A DNA stretch of 64,000 nt, from assembly GCF_003944765.1 (NCBI RefSeq), contig NZ_RWIU01000005.1:62001-126000 (forward strand), written 5' to 3'. Made by a program: the position numbers and the translations under genes. The notes under the pieces were generated by a model. That model searched no databases. It saw only the letters and a list, made by a program, of their open reading frames with translations, and was not told the DNA's origin. The DNA is from Hymenobacter perfusus (GTDB lineage Bacteria > Bacteroidota > Bacteroidia > Cytophagales > Hymenobacteraceae). Positions 50,649 through 59,508 of this stretch are shown here, in pieces (within the stretch, counting starts at the first letter, position 1; every line of letters starts with the position of its first letter).

Positions 50649-52886
50649 CTACTGCGCCGCCCGCACGATAAACGCCCCGTGCAGCGTCACATCGTGGGTT
50701 TGGAAGCCCGCGGCCCGCAGCAAAGAATCCTGGCGGAGTACGTACCAGCTCTTGCAGGAAGAATCAAATACCACGGGCGCGGCCGTCCCGAACAGTGCCG
50801 CGAGTTCGGGCGGCTGCACGCGGGCGTTGCGGCGTAGCACGATGGCCGTGAGCCCGGAGACTGGCCGCGTGGCGCCACTTAGCGGTCCGCTCACGAAAGC
50901 CAGTTGCCGACTGTGCCAAGTAGTGAGCGTAAGGCCCGGCTCGGCTACCACGGCGGGCACGGGAGCCTTTTGCCACCCGCGCCGATAGTTTACCCGGCGG
51001 GCATCGCGCTGAATGATGCCCGGCACGATGCGGTAGGTGCGCTCCGTTTCAGAGAGTGGTAATGAGTCAACCGTTATAATTTCGGCGGCAGCACCGTGCC
51101 AGAAACCCACCACCGAGCGGCGTGGAATGCTGTAGATGACCAGTTGTTCATCGGGAGCCAGTTGATACGCAGCCCATACCCGACTACCGGCAAACAGCCC
51201 CAGCAACGAACAGGCAACAGCCAGCCAGGGCAGTTTTTTCAGGGCCAGAAAGACCATCACCGCCAGCAGTACGCCCCCAATCAGCCAAACCTGAAGCGTG
51301 GTTACGTGAATGCCTGACACCAGCGCGCCGGGCATGGAGCGCCCAATCCAGAAGATGTATTCGTTGAAGGCCCAAACCATTCGTTCAAACAACCACGCCA
51401 CACCTTGCGGGCCGTAGTCGAGTACCTGCGCCAGGCCCGGTAAGACAAGGCCCACCAGCGCCACCACACCTTTCAGCACCAACAAAAGCAGCCCCACATA
51501 TACCGCGCCACTGGAAATGGGTACTGCCACCAGATTGGACAGCAGGAAACTGAGTGGAAACTGATGGAAATAGAACAGGCCCAGCGGAAATGTAGCTACC
51601 TGGGCCGCCAACGACAGGGCTGTGGCCTGCCAGACATAGTTGACGCTTTTCCCGAGCCATTTCCAGCTTTTCTGCACTGCCTTCGACTGCCAGGGCCGCT
51701 GCCGGTCCAGAAAATACTCCTCCGGCTCGAACCGGGCCGCAATGCGCGGCTGCAGGTACACAATGCTCAGCACGGCCAGGAAAGACAGCTGAAAACCAAC
51801 GTCACAGAGCAGATACGGGTCGTAGCAGAGCAAAAAGAAGGCAGCCACGGCCAGCAGGTTGTACATGGACGTCTGCCGCCCCGTAGCGCGTGCGACGATG
51901 ATAAAGGAAAACATGACGGCCGCCCGCAAAACCGAAGCCGACAGCCCCGTGAGAAACGCATAGCTCCAGATGACCGCCAGGCCCAGTAGCGCCGTGAACA
52001 GTCGAAACGTCAGCCCGCGCCGCCCTGGTAACAGGCTCAGCAGCCACGTCACGGCCCCGAACAACAGTCCCACTTGCAGTCCTGAAACCGCCATAATGTG
52101 CGTGGTACCGGTATTGGCGTAGGCCTGCTTGGTTTCCTGATCTACCTCATCCTTAATGCCGAGCACTAGTGCCGAAGCCAGTGCGTACTCGCGCTTGGCG
52201 TGCACGTATTGCCGGAACACGCCATCCAGCACCCGGGCGGCCCGCATAGCTATAGCACGCAGCCAGTTGGGCGGTGCAAGGGCTATGCGCTGATACTGGT
52301 CAGGGTGGACAAACTGCTGATGATAGACCTGATGGTACTCCAAGTAGCGGCGGTAGTCGAACTCTCCGGGGTTCAGCGGAGCCTTGCTGGGCGCGGGCGC
52401 GCCACGCACCAGCCAGACGTCGCCGTACTGCGGAGCCGCCGCACTGTCCGTGCGCGGGATGGATACTCGGATACCGCCCCGCGCCGGCCGCCACTGCCCC
52501 GCCACCCGCACCGCCGAAACGCGCACGGTAGTGGCATACGTAGCGGGCCGCACCACAGTGTAATTATCTACCACCGCCCGGTAAAACTCCACCCGATTGC
52601 CAAAGCGGTACAGGTGGTCCGGCGCACGGCTTTCGGTGGCTTGCTGCGTGAACGTGAGGCCGGCCGCGTACAGTATCAGCATTGTCAGCAGTCCGGCCGC
52701 ATCGGTAGCGCCCGTGCTGCCCCGCCGAGCGGCCCAGAGCTGCACCAGCAGAAAAAGTACCACCAACCCCACTAGCAGCAACCGTAAATCGGGGAGCTGG
52801 CTACCAGCGTACAGATAAGTCAGGATACCGGCCATTAGCGGCAACACCAACCGGACAAAGGCATTCGGAGCCCACTTGATAACCAT
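50649..52886 (-). CDS. comEC: ComEC/Rec2-type DNA uptake channel protein
   Basis: The 745-residue membrane protein has an N-terminal DUF4131-type region with three short hydrophobic segments (about 5-65). The competence domain (about 225-500) carries KREYALASALVLGIKDEVD, THIMAVSGLQVGLLFG, and the LSFLLSNLVAVPISSGAVY segment. The C-terminal 180 residues lack the HxHxDH metallo-beta-lactamase motif found in ComEC of Firmicutes and Proteobacteria. It moves single-stranded DNA across the inner membrane in transformation. I chose the ATG at 52886 (MVIKWAPNAF). Confidence 0.9.
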   Translation of the reverse strand: MVIKWAPNAFVRLVLPLMAGILTYLYAGSQLPDLRLLLVGLVVLFLLVQLWAARRGSTGATDAAGLLTMLILYAAGLTFTQQATESRAPDHLYRFGNRVEFYRAVVDNYTVVRPATYATTVRVSAVRVAGQWRPARGGIRVSIPRTDSAAAPQYGDVWLVRGAPAPSKAPLNPGEFDYRRYLEYHQVYHQQFVHPDQYQRIALAPPNWLRAIAMRAARVLDGVFRQYVHAKREYALASALVLGIKDEVDQETKQAYANTGTTHIMAVSGLQVGLLFGAVTWLLSLLPGRRGLTFRLFTALLGLAVIWSYAFLTGLSASVLRAAVMFSFIIVARATGRQTSMYNLLAVAAFFLLCYDPYLLCDVGFQLSFLAVLSIVYLQPRIAARFEPEEYFLDRQRPWQSKAVQKSWKWLGKSVNYVWQATALSLAAQVATFPLGLFYFHQFPLSFLLSNLVAVPISSGAVYVGLLLLVLKGVVALVGLVLPGLAQVLDYGPQGVAWLFERMVWAFNEYIFWIGRSMPGALVSGIHVTTLQVWLIGGVLLAVMVFLALKKLPWLAVACSLLGLFAGSRVWAAYQLAPDEQLVIYSIPRRSVVGFWHGAAAEIITVDSLPLSETERTYRIVPGIIQRDARRVNYRRGWQKAPVPAVVAEPGLTLTTWHSRQLAFVSGPLSGATRPVSGLTAIVLRRNARVQPPELAALFGTAAPVVFDSSCKSWYVLRQDSLLRAAGFQTHDVTLHGAFIVRAAQ

Positions 52887-53000
52887 ATTGATAAGGATAA
52901 AGCCAACGCGTAGTGCAACCGGCAACGCGAGATATCACCCAGTCAAAATGGAGAAAATAAGTTAAACCACAAAAGCCGGCAGGTAGCTGTTGCGTAGCCG

Positions 53001-53435
53001 CTACGGACGCTGCCAGACCATCTTATAGTGTTCAATACCCGCTTCCCAGAAAGCTGCACCGGCTTTCCGGAAGTTATGCCGCTCGTAGAAACGAACGGCA
53101 GGTAATTGCGCATTCAGGTATACCTCGGCCTGCGGGTGCATTGCCTGCACGTCGCGGAGTACGGCGGTCAGCAATGCGGCCCCCGCCTGCTGGTTGCGGT
53201 ACCCGGCCAGCACCGCGAAGCGCTCCAGCTTTACCCCATTCTCCGTAACGCGCCAGCGGGCGGCCCCGCAGGGCTGACCATCAGCGGCCCGGGCCAGGTA
53301 GTGCGTGGCGTCGGTGCGGTCATGCACATCGTTTTCGAGGTCGGCCGGCACGTTCTGGCCCAGCACGAATACCGTCCGGCGAATAGCCAGGGCTGTGGTC
53401 AGATCCTCTTCCGTAGTGATGCGGGTTGCTTCCAT
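53001..53435 (-). CDS. GNAT family N-acetyltransferase
   Basis: The 144-residue protein has the GNAT core: VHDRTDATHYLARAADGQPC, RWRVTENGVKLERFAVLAGY, RNQQAGAALLTAVL (acetyl-CoA loop) and VRFYERHNFRKAG. These features resemble the ElaA/YjdJ-like short GNATs. Substrate unknown. I chose the ATG at 53435 (MEATRITTEEDL). It lies downstream of the phoH terminator. Confidence 0.88.
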   Translation of the reverse strand: MEATRITTEEDLTTALAIRRTVFVLGQNVPADLENDVHDRTDATHYLARAADGQPCGAARWRVTENGVKLERFAVLAGYRNQQAGAALLTAVLRDVQAMHPQAEVYLNAQLPAVRFYERHNFRKAGAAFWEAGIEHYKMVWQRP

Positions 53436-53525
53436 GCGTGTGTATTGTGTACCGGCTGCTCCAACAAGGGCAAGAGTCAATTTATCCGATCGGGCACTAT
53501 TCTTCGTGTTTCTGGAAAAGCGTAA

Positions 53526-53568
53526 AAATCAAGAGCGGCTGTCTTTAACAGACAGCCGCTCTTGATTT
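53526..53568 (-). terminator. Terminator of phoH
   Basis: AAATCAAGAGCGGCTGTCT (53526-53544) pairs perfectly over 19 bp with 53550-53568 around a five-base loop. A T run follows leftward. Confidence 0.9.
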
Positions 53569-53579
53569 AATACATATGC

Positions 53580-54695
53580 CTACTGTTCGTGGTTGACGGG
53601 CAGTGCCTGCGTACCATCGTCTTCGCGGCGGGCATCGGGGTGCTTGGCCGGGTCAAGGTCGGCGGAACCGGGCCCGCCGGGGCGACGGTAGGGCTGGGCC
53701 GCGCGCACGGGGCGGTTGGCCTGGTTGGCTTCCTCCTGCTGAGTAGCCACGTCAAACTTATCGTAAGCCAGCACAATCTGCTTCACCAGCCGGTGCCGTA
53801 CCACATCCTCAACCGACATTTCCACGAACCCGATTTCCTTCACGTCGCGCAGAATATCCAGGGCCTGAATCAGACCGGATTTCTGCTTCGTAGGCAGGTC
53901 AATCTGGCTCCGGTCGCCGTTTACCATCACCTTGGCGTACGGGCCCATCCGGGTCAGAAACATCTTCAGCTGGCTGGGTGTAGTGTTCTGGGCCTCATCC
54001 AGCAGCACGAAGGCATTGTTGAGCGTCCGACCACGCATGTAGGCCAAAGGCGCAATTTCGATGGTCTTGTTTTCGAGGTAAAGCTTGAGCTTTTCGGGCG
54101 GCAGCATGTCTTCCAGCGCGTCGTAAATCGGACGCAGGTAGGGGTCAACCTTCTCCTTCATATCGCCGGGCAGGAAGCCCAGGCTTTCGCCGGCTTCCAC
54201 CACGGGGCGCGAAATGATGATCTTTTTGACCTCCTTGTTCTTGAGCGCCCGCACGGCCAGGGCCACCGAAATGTAGGTCTTGCCCGTCCCGGCCGGCCCC
54301 AGCGCAAACACCAGATCATGGCGCAGTACGGCATCCACGAGCCGTTGCTGGTTGGCCGTTTTGGCTTTGATAACGCCACCTTTCGAGCCGAACAAAATCA
54401 CGTCGGGCGAGGCGGCCAGGCGAGCCTCATCGTGCTCCTCCTCGGCCGAGGACAGGTACTGACTTACAGTCTTATCGGTGATTTGCCCGTACTGGTGGTA
54501 ATGCTCCAGCAGCGCCGACAGGATTTCGTTGATGCGGCTGATAACGGCCGTCTGGCCCTGGATCTTGATTTCGTTACCGCGGGAAACGATTTTACTGCCG
54601 GGGAAGGCAGCCGCCAGCTGGCGGATATTTTGGTTATCGGGTCCCAGGAATTCAACCAGAGACACATTTTCCAGTGTGATGATTTTTTCGACCAA
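53580..54695 (-). CDS. PhoH family ATPase
   Basis: The protein of about 371 residues has an N-terminal KH-like region (IITLENVSLVEFLG, PGSKIVSRGNEIKIQG). The ATPase domain has Walker A FALGPAGTGKTYISVALA, RPVVEAGESLGFLPGD, Walker B FVLLDEAQNTTPSQLK and VNGDRSQIDLP. The C-terminal 50 residues are Arg/Pro/Asp-rich. Its cellular role is uncertain; RNA-related ATPase activity is usual for the family. No ATG is available. I chose TTG at 54695 (MVEKIITLENV), which matches relatives I recall, over GTG at 54737. Confidence 0.9.
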   Translation of the reverse strand: MVEKIITLENVSLVEFLGPDNQNIRQLAAAFPGSKIVSRGNEIKIQGQTAVISRINEILSALLEHYHQYGQITDKTVSQYLSSAEEEHDEARLAASPDVILFGSKGGVIKAKTANQQRLVDAVLRHDLVFALGPAGTGKTYISVALAVRALKNKEVKKIIISRPVVEAGESLGFLPGDMKEKVDPYLRPIYDALEDMLPPEKLKLYLENKTIEIAPLAYMRGRTLNNAFVLLDEAQNTTPSQLKMFLTRMGPYAKVMVNGDRSQIDLPTKQKSGLIQALDILRDVKEIGFVEMSVEDVVRHRLVKQIVLAYDKFDVATQQEEANQANRPVRAAQPYRRPGGPGSADLDPAKHPDARREDDGTQALPVNHEQ

Positions 54696-54821
54696 ACTGA
54701 GGGAATTTAAGAGCGAAAGGAGAAGAAAATCCGGCACCGAAGCTGTTCAGTACGGGCCTCTGCTAACAGTAACAACAAAAATCAGCTTATCGTTGCCGCT
54801 GCCGGTTCGCGGCAAAACGCC

Positions 54822-54829
54822 TACTTTTG
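54822..54829 (+). promoter_or_regulatory. Promoter -7 element of the SAM-hydroxide adenosyltransferase gene
   Basis: TACTTTTG matches TAnnTTTG. A TTG at 54793-54795 is somewhat too far upstream (26 bases). With this element the ATG at 54882 has a leader of about 48 bases. Confidence 0.45.
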
Positions 54830-54881
54830 CCGCCCCCGCATGGGGCCTGGCAATAGTACGAATAACTCCCAATTTCCGGTC

Positions 54882-55652
54882 ATGGGCCTGATTACGTTTC
54901 TGTCCGATTTTGGCTACCGCGACCATTACGTGGCGGCCGTGAAGGCCCGGATTCTGCAGCTGGCCCCCGAGGTGCCGGTACTTGACATCACCCACGGCAT
55001 CGAGCCCTTCAACATTGCGCATGCCGTGCACGTACTGGGGGCCGTGTACCAGGATTTTCCGGTTGGCACGGTTCATCTGGTCGGCGTCAACGACCTCGGC
55101 GCGCCGCGCGCGGCCTGGCATGCCGCCCGTTTTCAGGGGCACTACTTCGTGTCGGCCGATAACGGTCTGCTGCCCTTACTCTGCGACGGGCAGCCTGATG
55201 AACTGGTATTGCTGAGCGCGGGTAACGGGCCTTCCTCCTCCCCCACCCGTGACCTGCTGGCTCCGGCCGCCGTGCAGTTGGCCCAGGGCCGCCCGTTGGC
55301 TGAGCTGGGCCCCGCCACCACGGAAACCTATCAGCTCCTGAACCGGCAGATGCGTCTGCAGGATGACCGCATCACCGGCCATGTGGTGCATGTGGATCAT
55401 TACGGCAACCTCATCACCGATATCAGCCGCACGGCGGTGGAGGTAGTGGGCCGCACCCGGCCGTTTACCATTCACTTCGCCCGCGAAACTGTACGGGAAA
55501 TCGTGCCGCACTTCCAGGCTGCCGCCCCGGGCGAGGCCGTGTGCATCTTCAACAGCCAAGAACGCCTGTGCATCGGTATCAACCAGGGCAACGCCTCTGA
55601 GCTACTGGGCCTTCATTTTGATTCTCAGGTGGATATCCGGTTTGTGGGGTGA
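54882..55652 (+). CDS. S-adenosyl-L-methionine hydroxide adenosyltransferase (DUF62) family protein
   Basis: The 256-residue protein has the family landmarks ITFLSDFGYRDHYVAAVKA, VPVLDITHGIEPFNIAHA, HLVGVNDLG, and FVSADNGLLPLL, with VDHYGNLITDIS in the C-terminal half. By family knowledge it hydrolyses SAM to adenosine and methionine using water-derived hydroxide. It is distinct from the halogenases, which have a 23-residue loop absent here. An ATG at 54840 is possible but lies almost at the expected transcription start. A heptad-repeat spacer follows. Confidence 0.9.
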   Translation: MGLITFLSDFGYRDHYVAAVKARILQLAPEVPVLDITHGIEPFNIAHAVHVLGAVYQDFPVGTVHLVGVNDLGAPRAAWHAARFQGHYFVSADNGLLPLLCDGQPDELVLLSAGNGPSSSPTRDLLAPAAVQLAQGRPLAELGPATTETYQLLNRQMRLQDDRITGHVVHVDHYGNLITDISRTAVEVVGRTRPFTIHFARETVREIVPHFQAAAPGEAVCIFNSQERLCIGINQGNASELLGLHFDSQVDIRFVG

Positions 55653-55779
55653 TTTGTGGTTTTTGGTTGGTCGTTTTTGGCCGGAGCTGGGAGCCAAAAC
55701 GGCACAAGGCCCCAACGCTGGGTAAAGCTGCCGGTCCTTGCCTGCGAAAAACGAACAAGGAATACCTAAAAACTAACAA
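55650..55779. repeat. Heptad-unit inverted repeat between the DUF62 and ABM genes
   Basis: Left arm: TGATTTG, TGGTTTT, TGGTTGG, TCGTTTT, TGGCCGG (55650-55684), beginning within the stop codon. Right arm: GCGAAAA, ACGAACA, AGGAATA, CCTAAAA, ACTAACA (55744-55778), ending one base before the ATG of the next gene. Confidence 0.86.
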
Positions 55780-56091
55780 ATGCTGATTCGGATTGTACGC
55801 CTGACGCTGGAGCCGGCGCAGGTAGCAGAGTTTGTGCGGATTTTTCAGGCTTCTGAGGACCAGATTCGCGCCATGCCCGGCTGCCGGTTTCTGGAGCTGT
55901 GGCAGGACGCTGATGAGCCCAACGTGTACTGCACCCACAGCCACTGGGATTCGGCCGATGCCCTGAACGCTTACCGTCGCTCGGCGCTGTTTGGCCAGGT
56001 GTGGCCAGCCACCAAGGCCCTGTTCGCGGCCCCGCCAGTAGCATTTTCGGTCCGGCCCGCTGTGTTGCCGCCGGTTCCGGACCAGGCCTAG
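55780..56091 (+). CDS. Antibiotic-biosynthesis-monooxygenase (ABM) domain protein
   Basis: The 103-residue protein has the ABM dimeric ferredoxin-like fold: IRIVRLTLEPAQVAEFVRIF, MPGCRFLELWQDADEPNVYC, HSHWDSADALNAYRRSALF. Members act as small monooxygenases, heme-degrading enzymes or simple binding proteins; no heme ligand is evident. It lies 127 bases after the DUF62 gene on the same strand. Confidence 0.88.
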   Translation: MLIRIVRLTLEPAQVAEFVRIFQASEDQIRAMPGCRFLELWQDADEPNVYCTHSHWDSADALNAYRRSALFGQVWPATKALFAAPPVAFSVRPAVLPPVPDQA

Positions 56092-56133
56092 CCCCGTACG
56101 ACGGATTCTTTACGCTCTTTTTCCCTCTTGTTG

Positions 56134-56673
56134 ATGACCACGCCTGACTACTTCGAGTTCTACCAGCTACCGGAATCCTTCCGGCCTGATGCCGCCGCCC
56201 TTAAGCGGCAGTATTACGCGCTGAGCCGCGAGTACCATCCCGATTTTCACGCCACCGAAAGCCCGGAGCGGCAGCAGGAAATTCTGCAGCTGGCCACGCT
56301 CAACACCAACGCCTACCGCACGCTTTCCGACGAAGATCAGCGGATGGCCTACATTTTGAGCCGCCACGGGCTGCTGGAAGAAGGAAAACAGGAACTTCCC
56401 ACCGATTTTTTGATGGAAGTTATGGAGCTCAATGAGCAGTTGATGGAGCTGGAATTTGAGCCCGATCCGGCCGCCGCCACCCGTGTAGAAGCCGACGTCA
56501 ACTCCCTGACCAACACACTGGAAGCCGGCATTGAGCCGGTACTGGCCGGCTACGAAGGATTACCCGCTGAAACCCGCCCTCATGCCCTGCAACAGGTACA
56601 GACGTATTATCTGAAGAAACGCTACCTCTTGCGCATTCGGGAAAGTCTGGCTAAGTTTGCCACCCGTTCCTGA
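56134..56673 (+). CDS. hscB: Iron-sulfur cluster co-chaperone HscB
   Basis: The 179-residue protein has an N-terminal J domain (about 5-70) with the HPD motif in SREYHPDFH, then a C-terminal helical domain (about 90-179, LPTDFLMEVMELNEQLMELE) typical of HscB. It delivers scaffold IscU to HscA for Fe-S transfer. No isc genes are adjacent. The start is the ATG at 56134; two TTG codons precede it. It ends 21 bases before tRNA-Leu. Confidence 0.93.
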   Translation: MTTPDYFEFYQLPESFRPDAAALKRQYYALSREYHPDFHATESPERQQEILQLATLNTNAYRTLSDEDQRMAYILSRHGLLEEGKQELPTDFLMEVMELNEQLMELEFEPDPAAATRVEADVNSLTNTLEAGIEPVLAGYEGLPAETRPHALQQVQTYYLKKRYLLRIRESLAKFATRS

Positions 56674-56694
56674 TCTACCGCAGGCACGGCAAGC

Positions 56695-56776
56695 GCCCGG
56701 ATGGCGGAACTGGTAGACGCGTCGGTCTCAAACACCGATATCGAAAGATATGCCGGTTCGATTCCGGCTCCGGGTA
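56695..56776 (+). tRNA. tRNA-Leu (anticodon CAA)
   Basis: The acceptor stem GCCCGGA/TCCGGGT closes with one G-U pair. The D arm has GCG/CGC, and the anticodon loop CTCAAAC in stem TCGGT/ACCGA gives CAA. The long variable arm is TATC-GAAA-GATA, as expected for leucine, and the T arm GCCGG-TTCGATT-CCGGC is complete. It reads UUG. Confidence 0.96.
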
Positions 56777-56777
56777 C

Positions 56778-56817
56778 AACAAAGAGGCCCTGCTCAATTG
56801 AGCAGGGCCTCTTTGTT
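56778..56817. terminator. Bidirectional palindromic terminator after tRNA-Leu
   Basis: A perfect 40-base palindrome (56778-56797 against 56798-56817, centre CAATTG) gives a 20-bp stem with at most a four-base loop. It serves both tRNA-Leu and the leftward aspA. Confidence 0.9.
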
Positions 56818-56831
56818 AGTATGCCTCCAAT

Positions 56832-58238
56832 CTACTGCACGAAGCTGGGCCGGATCAGGTTTTCGAAGGTGAAGATTTCGTCCCACTTGGCCTGGGTGAG
56901 CAACTGCCGCTCGGTTACGGCAATATCGTGCACAGATTTGCCGGTTTTCAGGGCTTCCTTGGCAATTTCGGCCGAGGTTTCGTAGCCTAGTACTGGATTG
57001 AGTTGGGTGACGATGCCGATGCTGTTGCGCACCAGGTTTTCGGCGTGCTCCTTATTGGCCGTAATGCCTACCACGCACTTTTCTCGCAGGGTTCGGCAGG
57101 CGTTGGTCATATAGCTGATGCTGGTGAACAAGGCGAAGCTGATAACCGGCTCCATCACGTTCAGTTGCAACTGTCCACCCTCAGCGGCCATGGTCACCGT
57201 CAGGTCGGCTCCAATGACGTAAAAGGCCGTCTGGTTCACTACCTCGGGCACGACGGGGTTTACCTTGCCGGGCATGATGCTGGAACCGGGCTGCAAGGGC
57301 GGCAGGTTGATTTCGTTGATGCCGCAGCGCGGGCCGGAGGACAGCAGGCGCAAATCGTTGCAGATTTTGCTCAACTTCACAGCCGTGCGCTTCAGCACGC
57401 CCGAAAGCTGCACGTAAGCACCGGTATCGTAGGTAGCCTCAATCAGGTCGCCGGCCAGGCTCAGGTCGAGGCCGGTCACGTCGCGCAGGTACTTGGTTAC
57501 GAGGTCGGCGTAACCTTGGGGTGCGTTTACGCCGGTGCCGATGGCCGTGGCACCCATATTGATTTCGCTGATGAGGCGGCGGCTGTCCTCAATGCGCAGC
57601 AGCTCTTCGCGCAGGTTCGTGGCAAAGGCTCCGAACTCATCGCCCATGCTCATGGGCACGGCGTCCTGCAGTTGGGTGCGGCCCATTTTCAGCACGTTGC
57701 GGAACTCCACCCCTTTGGCGGCAAAGGCATCGGCCAGCTCGCCCAGCACCCGGCTGTAACCTACCAGCTTATTGCTGAGCGCAATGCGGAAAGCCGTTGG
57801 GTAAGCGTCGTTGGTGCTTTGCGAGCAGTTGACGTGGTTATTGGGGTGGCAGAATTCGTACTGCCCCTTCTGATGGCCCATGATTTCGAGGGCCACGTTG
57901 GCAATAACCTCGTTGGCGTTCATGTTCACTGACGTGCCAGCCCCGCCCTGAATCATATCGGTCAGAAACTGGTTGTCGAACTCGCCGGCCGCCACCCGGT
58001 CGCAGGCCTGGGCAATGGCTTCGGCAATGACCGGTTTGAGCACGCCCAGGTCGCGGTTGGCCAGGGCAGCCGCTTTCTTCACCAGCGCCAGCGCCTGCAC
58101 AAACAACGGCTCCACCTTCAGCGGAATGCCCGTGATGTAGAAATTTTCCAGCGCCCGCAGCGTCTGAATACCATAATACGCGTCGGCAGGAATTTCTCGC
58201 TCACCCAGAAAATCGTGTTCTAGTCGGGAAGTGCTCAT
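56832..58238 (-). CDS. aspA: Aspartate ammonia-lyase AspA
   Basis: The 468-residue enzyme has GGAGTSVNMNANEV, HPNNHVNCSQSTNDAYPTA, EINMGATAIGTGVNA, and the flexible SS loop GSSIMPGKVNPVVPE with the catalytic Ser. Aspartase-type residues (Thr and Asn around the carboxylate pocket) favour aspartate over argininosuccinate or adenylosuccinate; fumarase class II is the near relative. It releases ammonia from Asp to give fumarate. Monocistronic. Confidence 0.92.
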   Translation of the reverse strand: MSTSRLEHDFLGEREIPADAYYGIQTLRALENFYITGIPLKVEPLFVQALALVKKAAALANRDLGVLKPVIAEAIAQACDRVAAGEFDNQFLTDMIQGGAGTSVNMNANEVIANVALEIMGHQKGQYEFCHPNNHVNCSQSTNDAYPTAFRIALSNKLVGYSRVLGELADAFAAKGVEFRNVLKMGRTQLQDAVPMSMGDEFGAFATNLREELLRIEDSRRLISEINMGATAIGTGVNAPQGYADLVTKYLRDVTGLDLSLAGDLIEATYDTGAYVQLSGVLKRTAVKLSKICNDLRLLSSGPRCGINEINLPPLQPGSSIMPGKVNPVVPEVVNQTAFYVIGADLTVTMAAEGGQLQLNVMEPVISFALFTSISYMTNACRTLREKCVVGITANKEHAENLVRNSIGIVTQLNPVLGYETSAEIAKEALKTGKSVHDIAVTERQLLTQAKWDEIFTFENLIRPSFVQ

Positions 58239-58328
58239 ACTCTCTATAAGGAGTCGGTGGGAAATGGAGGGAATGCGGCACGAAGGTAGCCCGCGCCCCG
58301 GATTTGCGGCCCTACCCCACCAGTACCG

Positions 58329-58361
58329 AAAAAAGGCTCCGCCAGTTGCTGACGGAGCCTT
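58329..58361 (-). terminator. Terminator of the 58.4-59.3 kb outer-membrane gene
   Basis: AAGGCTCCG (58333-58341) pairs with CGGAGCCTT (58353-58361) around an 11-base loop, and a T run follows leftward. Confidence 0.85.
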
Positions 58362-58387
58362 CGAGCACTACAACTGAGGCACAAACG

Positions 58388-59272
58388 CTAAAAGTTATAC
58401 GCTAATCCTCCTGTCACGCCCGTCGATTTGCCCACGTTGCGTCCCGAAACGTAGGTGCTGGCCCCCAGCACCAGCCCGAAGCCCTGGGCCAGCGGCCGGA
58501 AGGCACTCACGCCCACCCGGGCAAAATCTACGCGGGTAGCCGTGAAGTCGCCATCAAAGCCCGGCTGCAGAATATCGGTGCCGCTGTTATCGGATTTCTG
58601 AAAGGCAGCCCAGCCATCCACGTAAATACGGGGGCCGGCGTAGCCTACTTTGGTTTCGGCGATAAAGGCATTAGGTACCCGCCCGGAACGTAGGCTGTAC
58701 CCGGCTTGGCCCGTAACAAACACGCCCGAGGCCGTTTGCAGATGCGCAATACCGGCGGTGGAAACCTTGGTGGCCTTGTTCCCGATGGCAATGATATACT
58801 CCAGCCCCTGCTCCGATTTGTAGTTGCTCAGGGGCGTACTCACGCTCACCACACCCAACAGATTCAGAATACTGCTGCCTACTTCAGTAGAGTAGCCTTT
58901 GAATTTGAGTAGGCCCGATACGTCCTGCAACCCCTCACGCACGTTGGTGTAGGGCGAGTTTTGCAGGATTTGCGCCGAGGCCTGGCCTTCCGAGCGCACG
59001 TATGGCAGGCTCACCACGGCCTCAATTTTATCCGTAATGCCATAGTTGGCATAGAGGCTCACCGACTTCACCTGAATGCGCCGGAAGATGGGCACATCAT
59101 TTATTTTCTCCGGTACCAGATACACCTGCTGATACCACTCCTGGGTGCCGGACACGGAAACGGAGCCATGCTTGCGGCCCGACATGAAGCCACTGCTCAG
59201 GCTCTGGGCTTGCGTGGCCACGCCACTCAGCAATAAAATTGCCACGATGGGCGAGAAGTAGGAGTTGTTCAT
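58388..59272 (-). CDS. Outer-membrane beta-barrel protein, unknown substrate
   Basis: The 294-residue protein has a signal peptide (PIVAILLLSGVATQA|QSLSSG) and alternating aromatic-ended strands (SLYANYGITDKIEAVVSLPY, VGYAGPRIYVDGWAAFQ), and it ends in GGLAYNF with a terminal Phe, as barrels do. The plan resembles outer-membrane transporters of the meta-pathway/phenol-uptake kind, but no family is certain. The ATG at 59272 was chosen over 59308. Confidence 0.75.
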   Translation of the reverse strand: MNNSYFSPIVAILLLSGVATQAQSLSSGFMSGRKHGSVSVSGTQEWYQQVYLVPEKINDVPIFRRIQVKSVSLYANYGITDKIEAVVSLPYVRSEGQASAQILQNSPYTNVREGLQDVSGLLKFKGYSTEVGSSILNLLGVVSVSTPLSNYKSEQGLEYIIAIGNKATKVSTAGIAHLQTASGVFVTGQAGYSLRSGRVPNAFIAETKVGYAGPRIYVDGWAAFQKSDNSGTDILQPGFDGDFTATRVDFARVGVSAFRPLAQGFGLVLGASTYVSGRNVGKSTGVTGGLAYNF

Positions 59273-59410
59273 CGAATTCAAAGAGGTTGACACCGAGATT
59301 TGTGACATGTTAACGCGAATGAGAAAAGCACAATTATTATACTTTTCCCAAAACAGGAATAAACTTTCCCGCCGTGTGGGCCAGACCTACGAAAACAAAT
59401 ATTCAATCGG

Positions 59411-59442
59411 TTTGCGAATTAGATAAATCCGATGAACTTTTG
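59411..59442 (+). promoter_or_regulatory. Probable promoter of the fasciclin lipoprotein gene
   Basis: TTTG (59411-59414), 20 bases, then AACTTTTG (59435-59442) matches seven of eight positions of TAnnTTTG. The gene starts 66 bases later. The rest of the 59273-59508 spacer shows no gene. Confidence 0.5.
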
Positions 59443-59508
59443 TTCTCGTTAGTACCCGGGCCGTTCAGCAAAAGTAGCTGAAAAGTGTTCACGAAAGCGA
59501 AAATTTCC

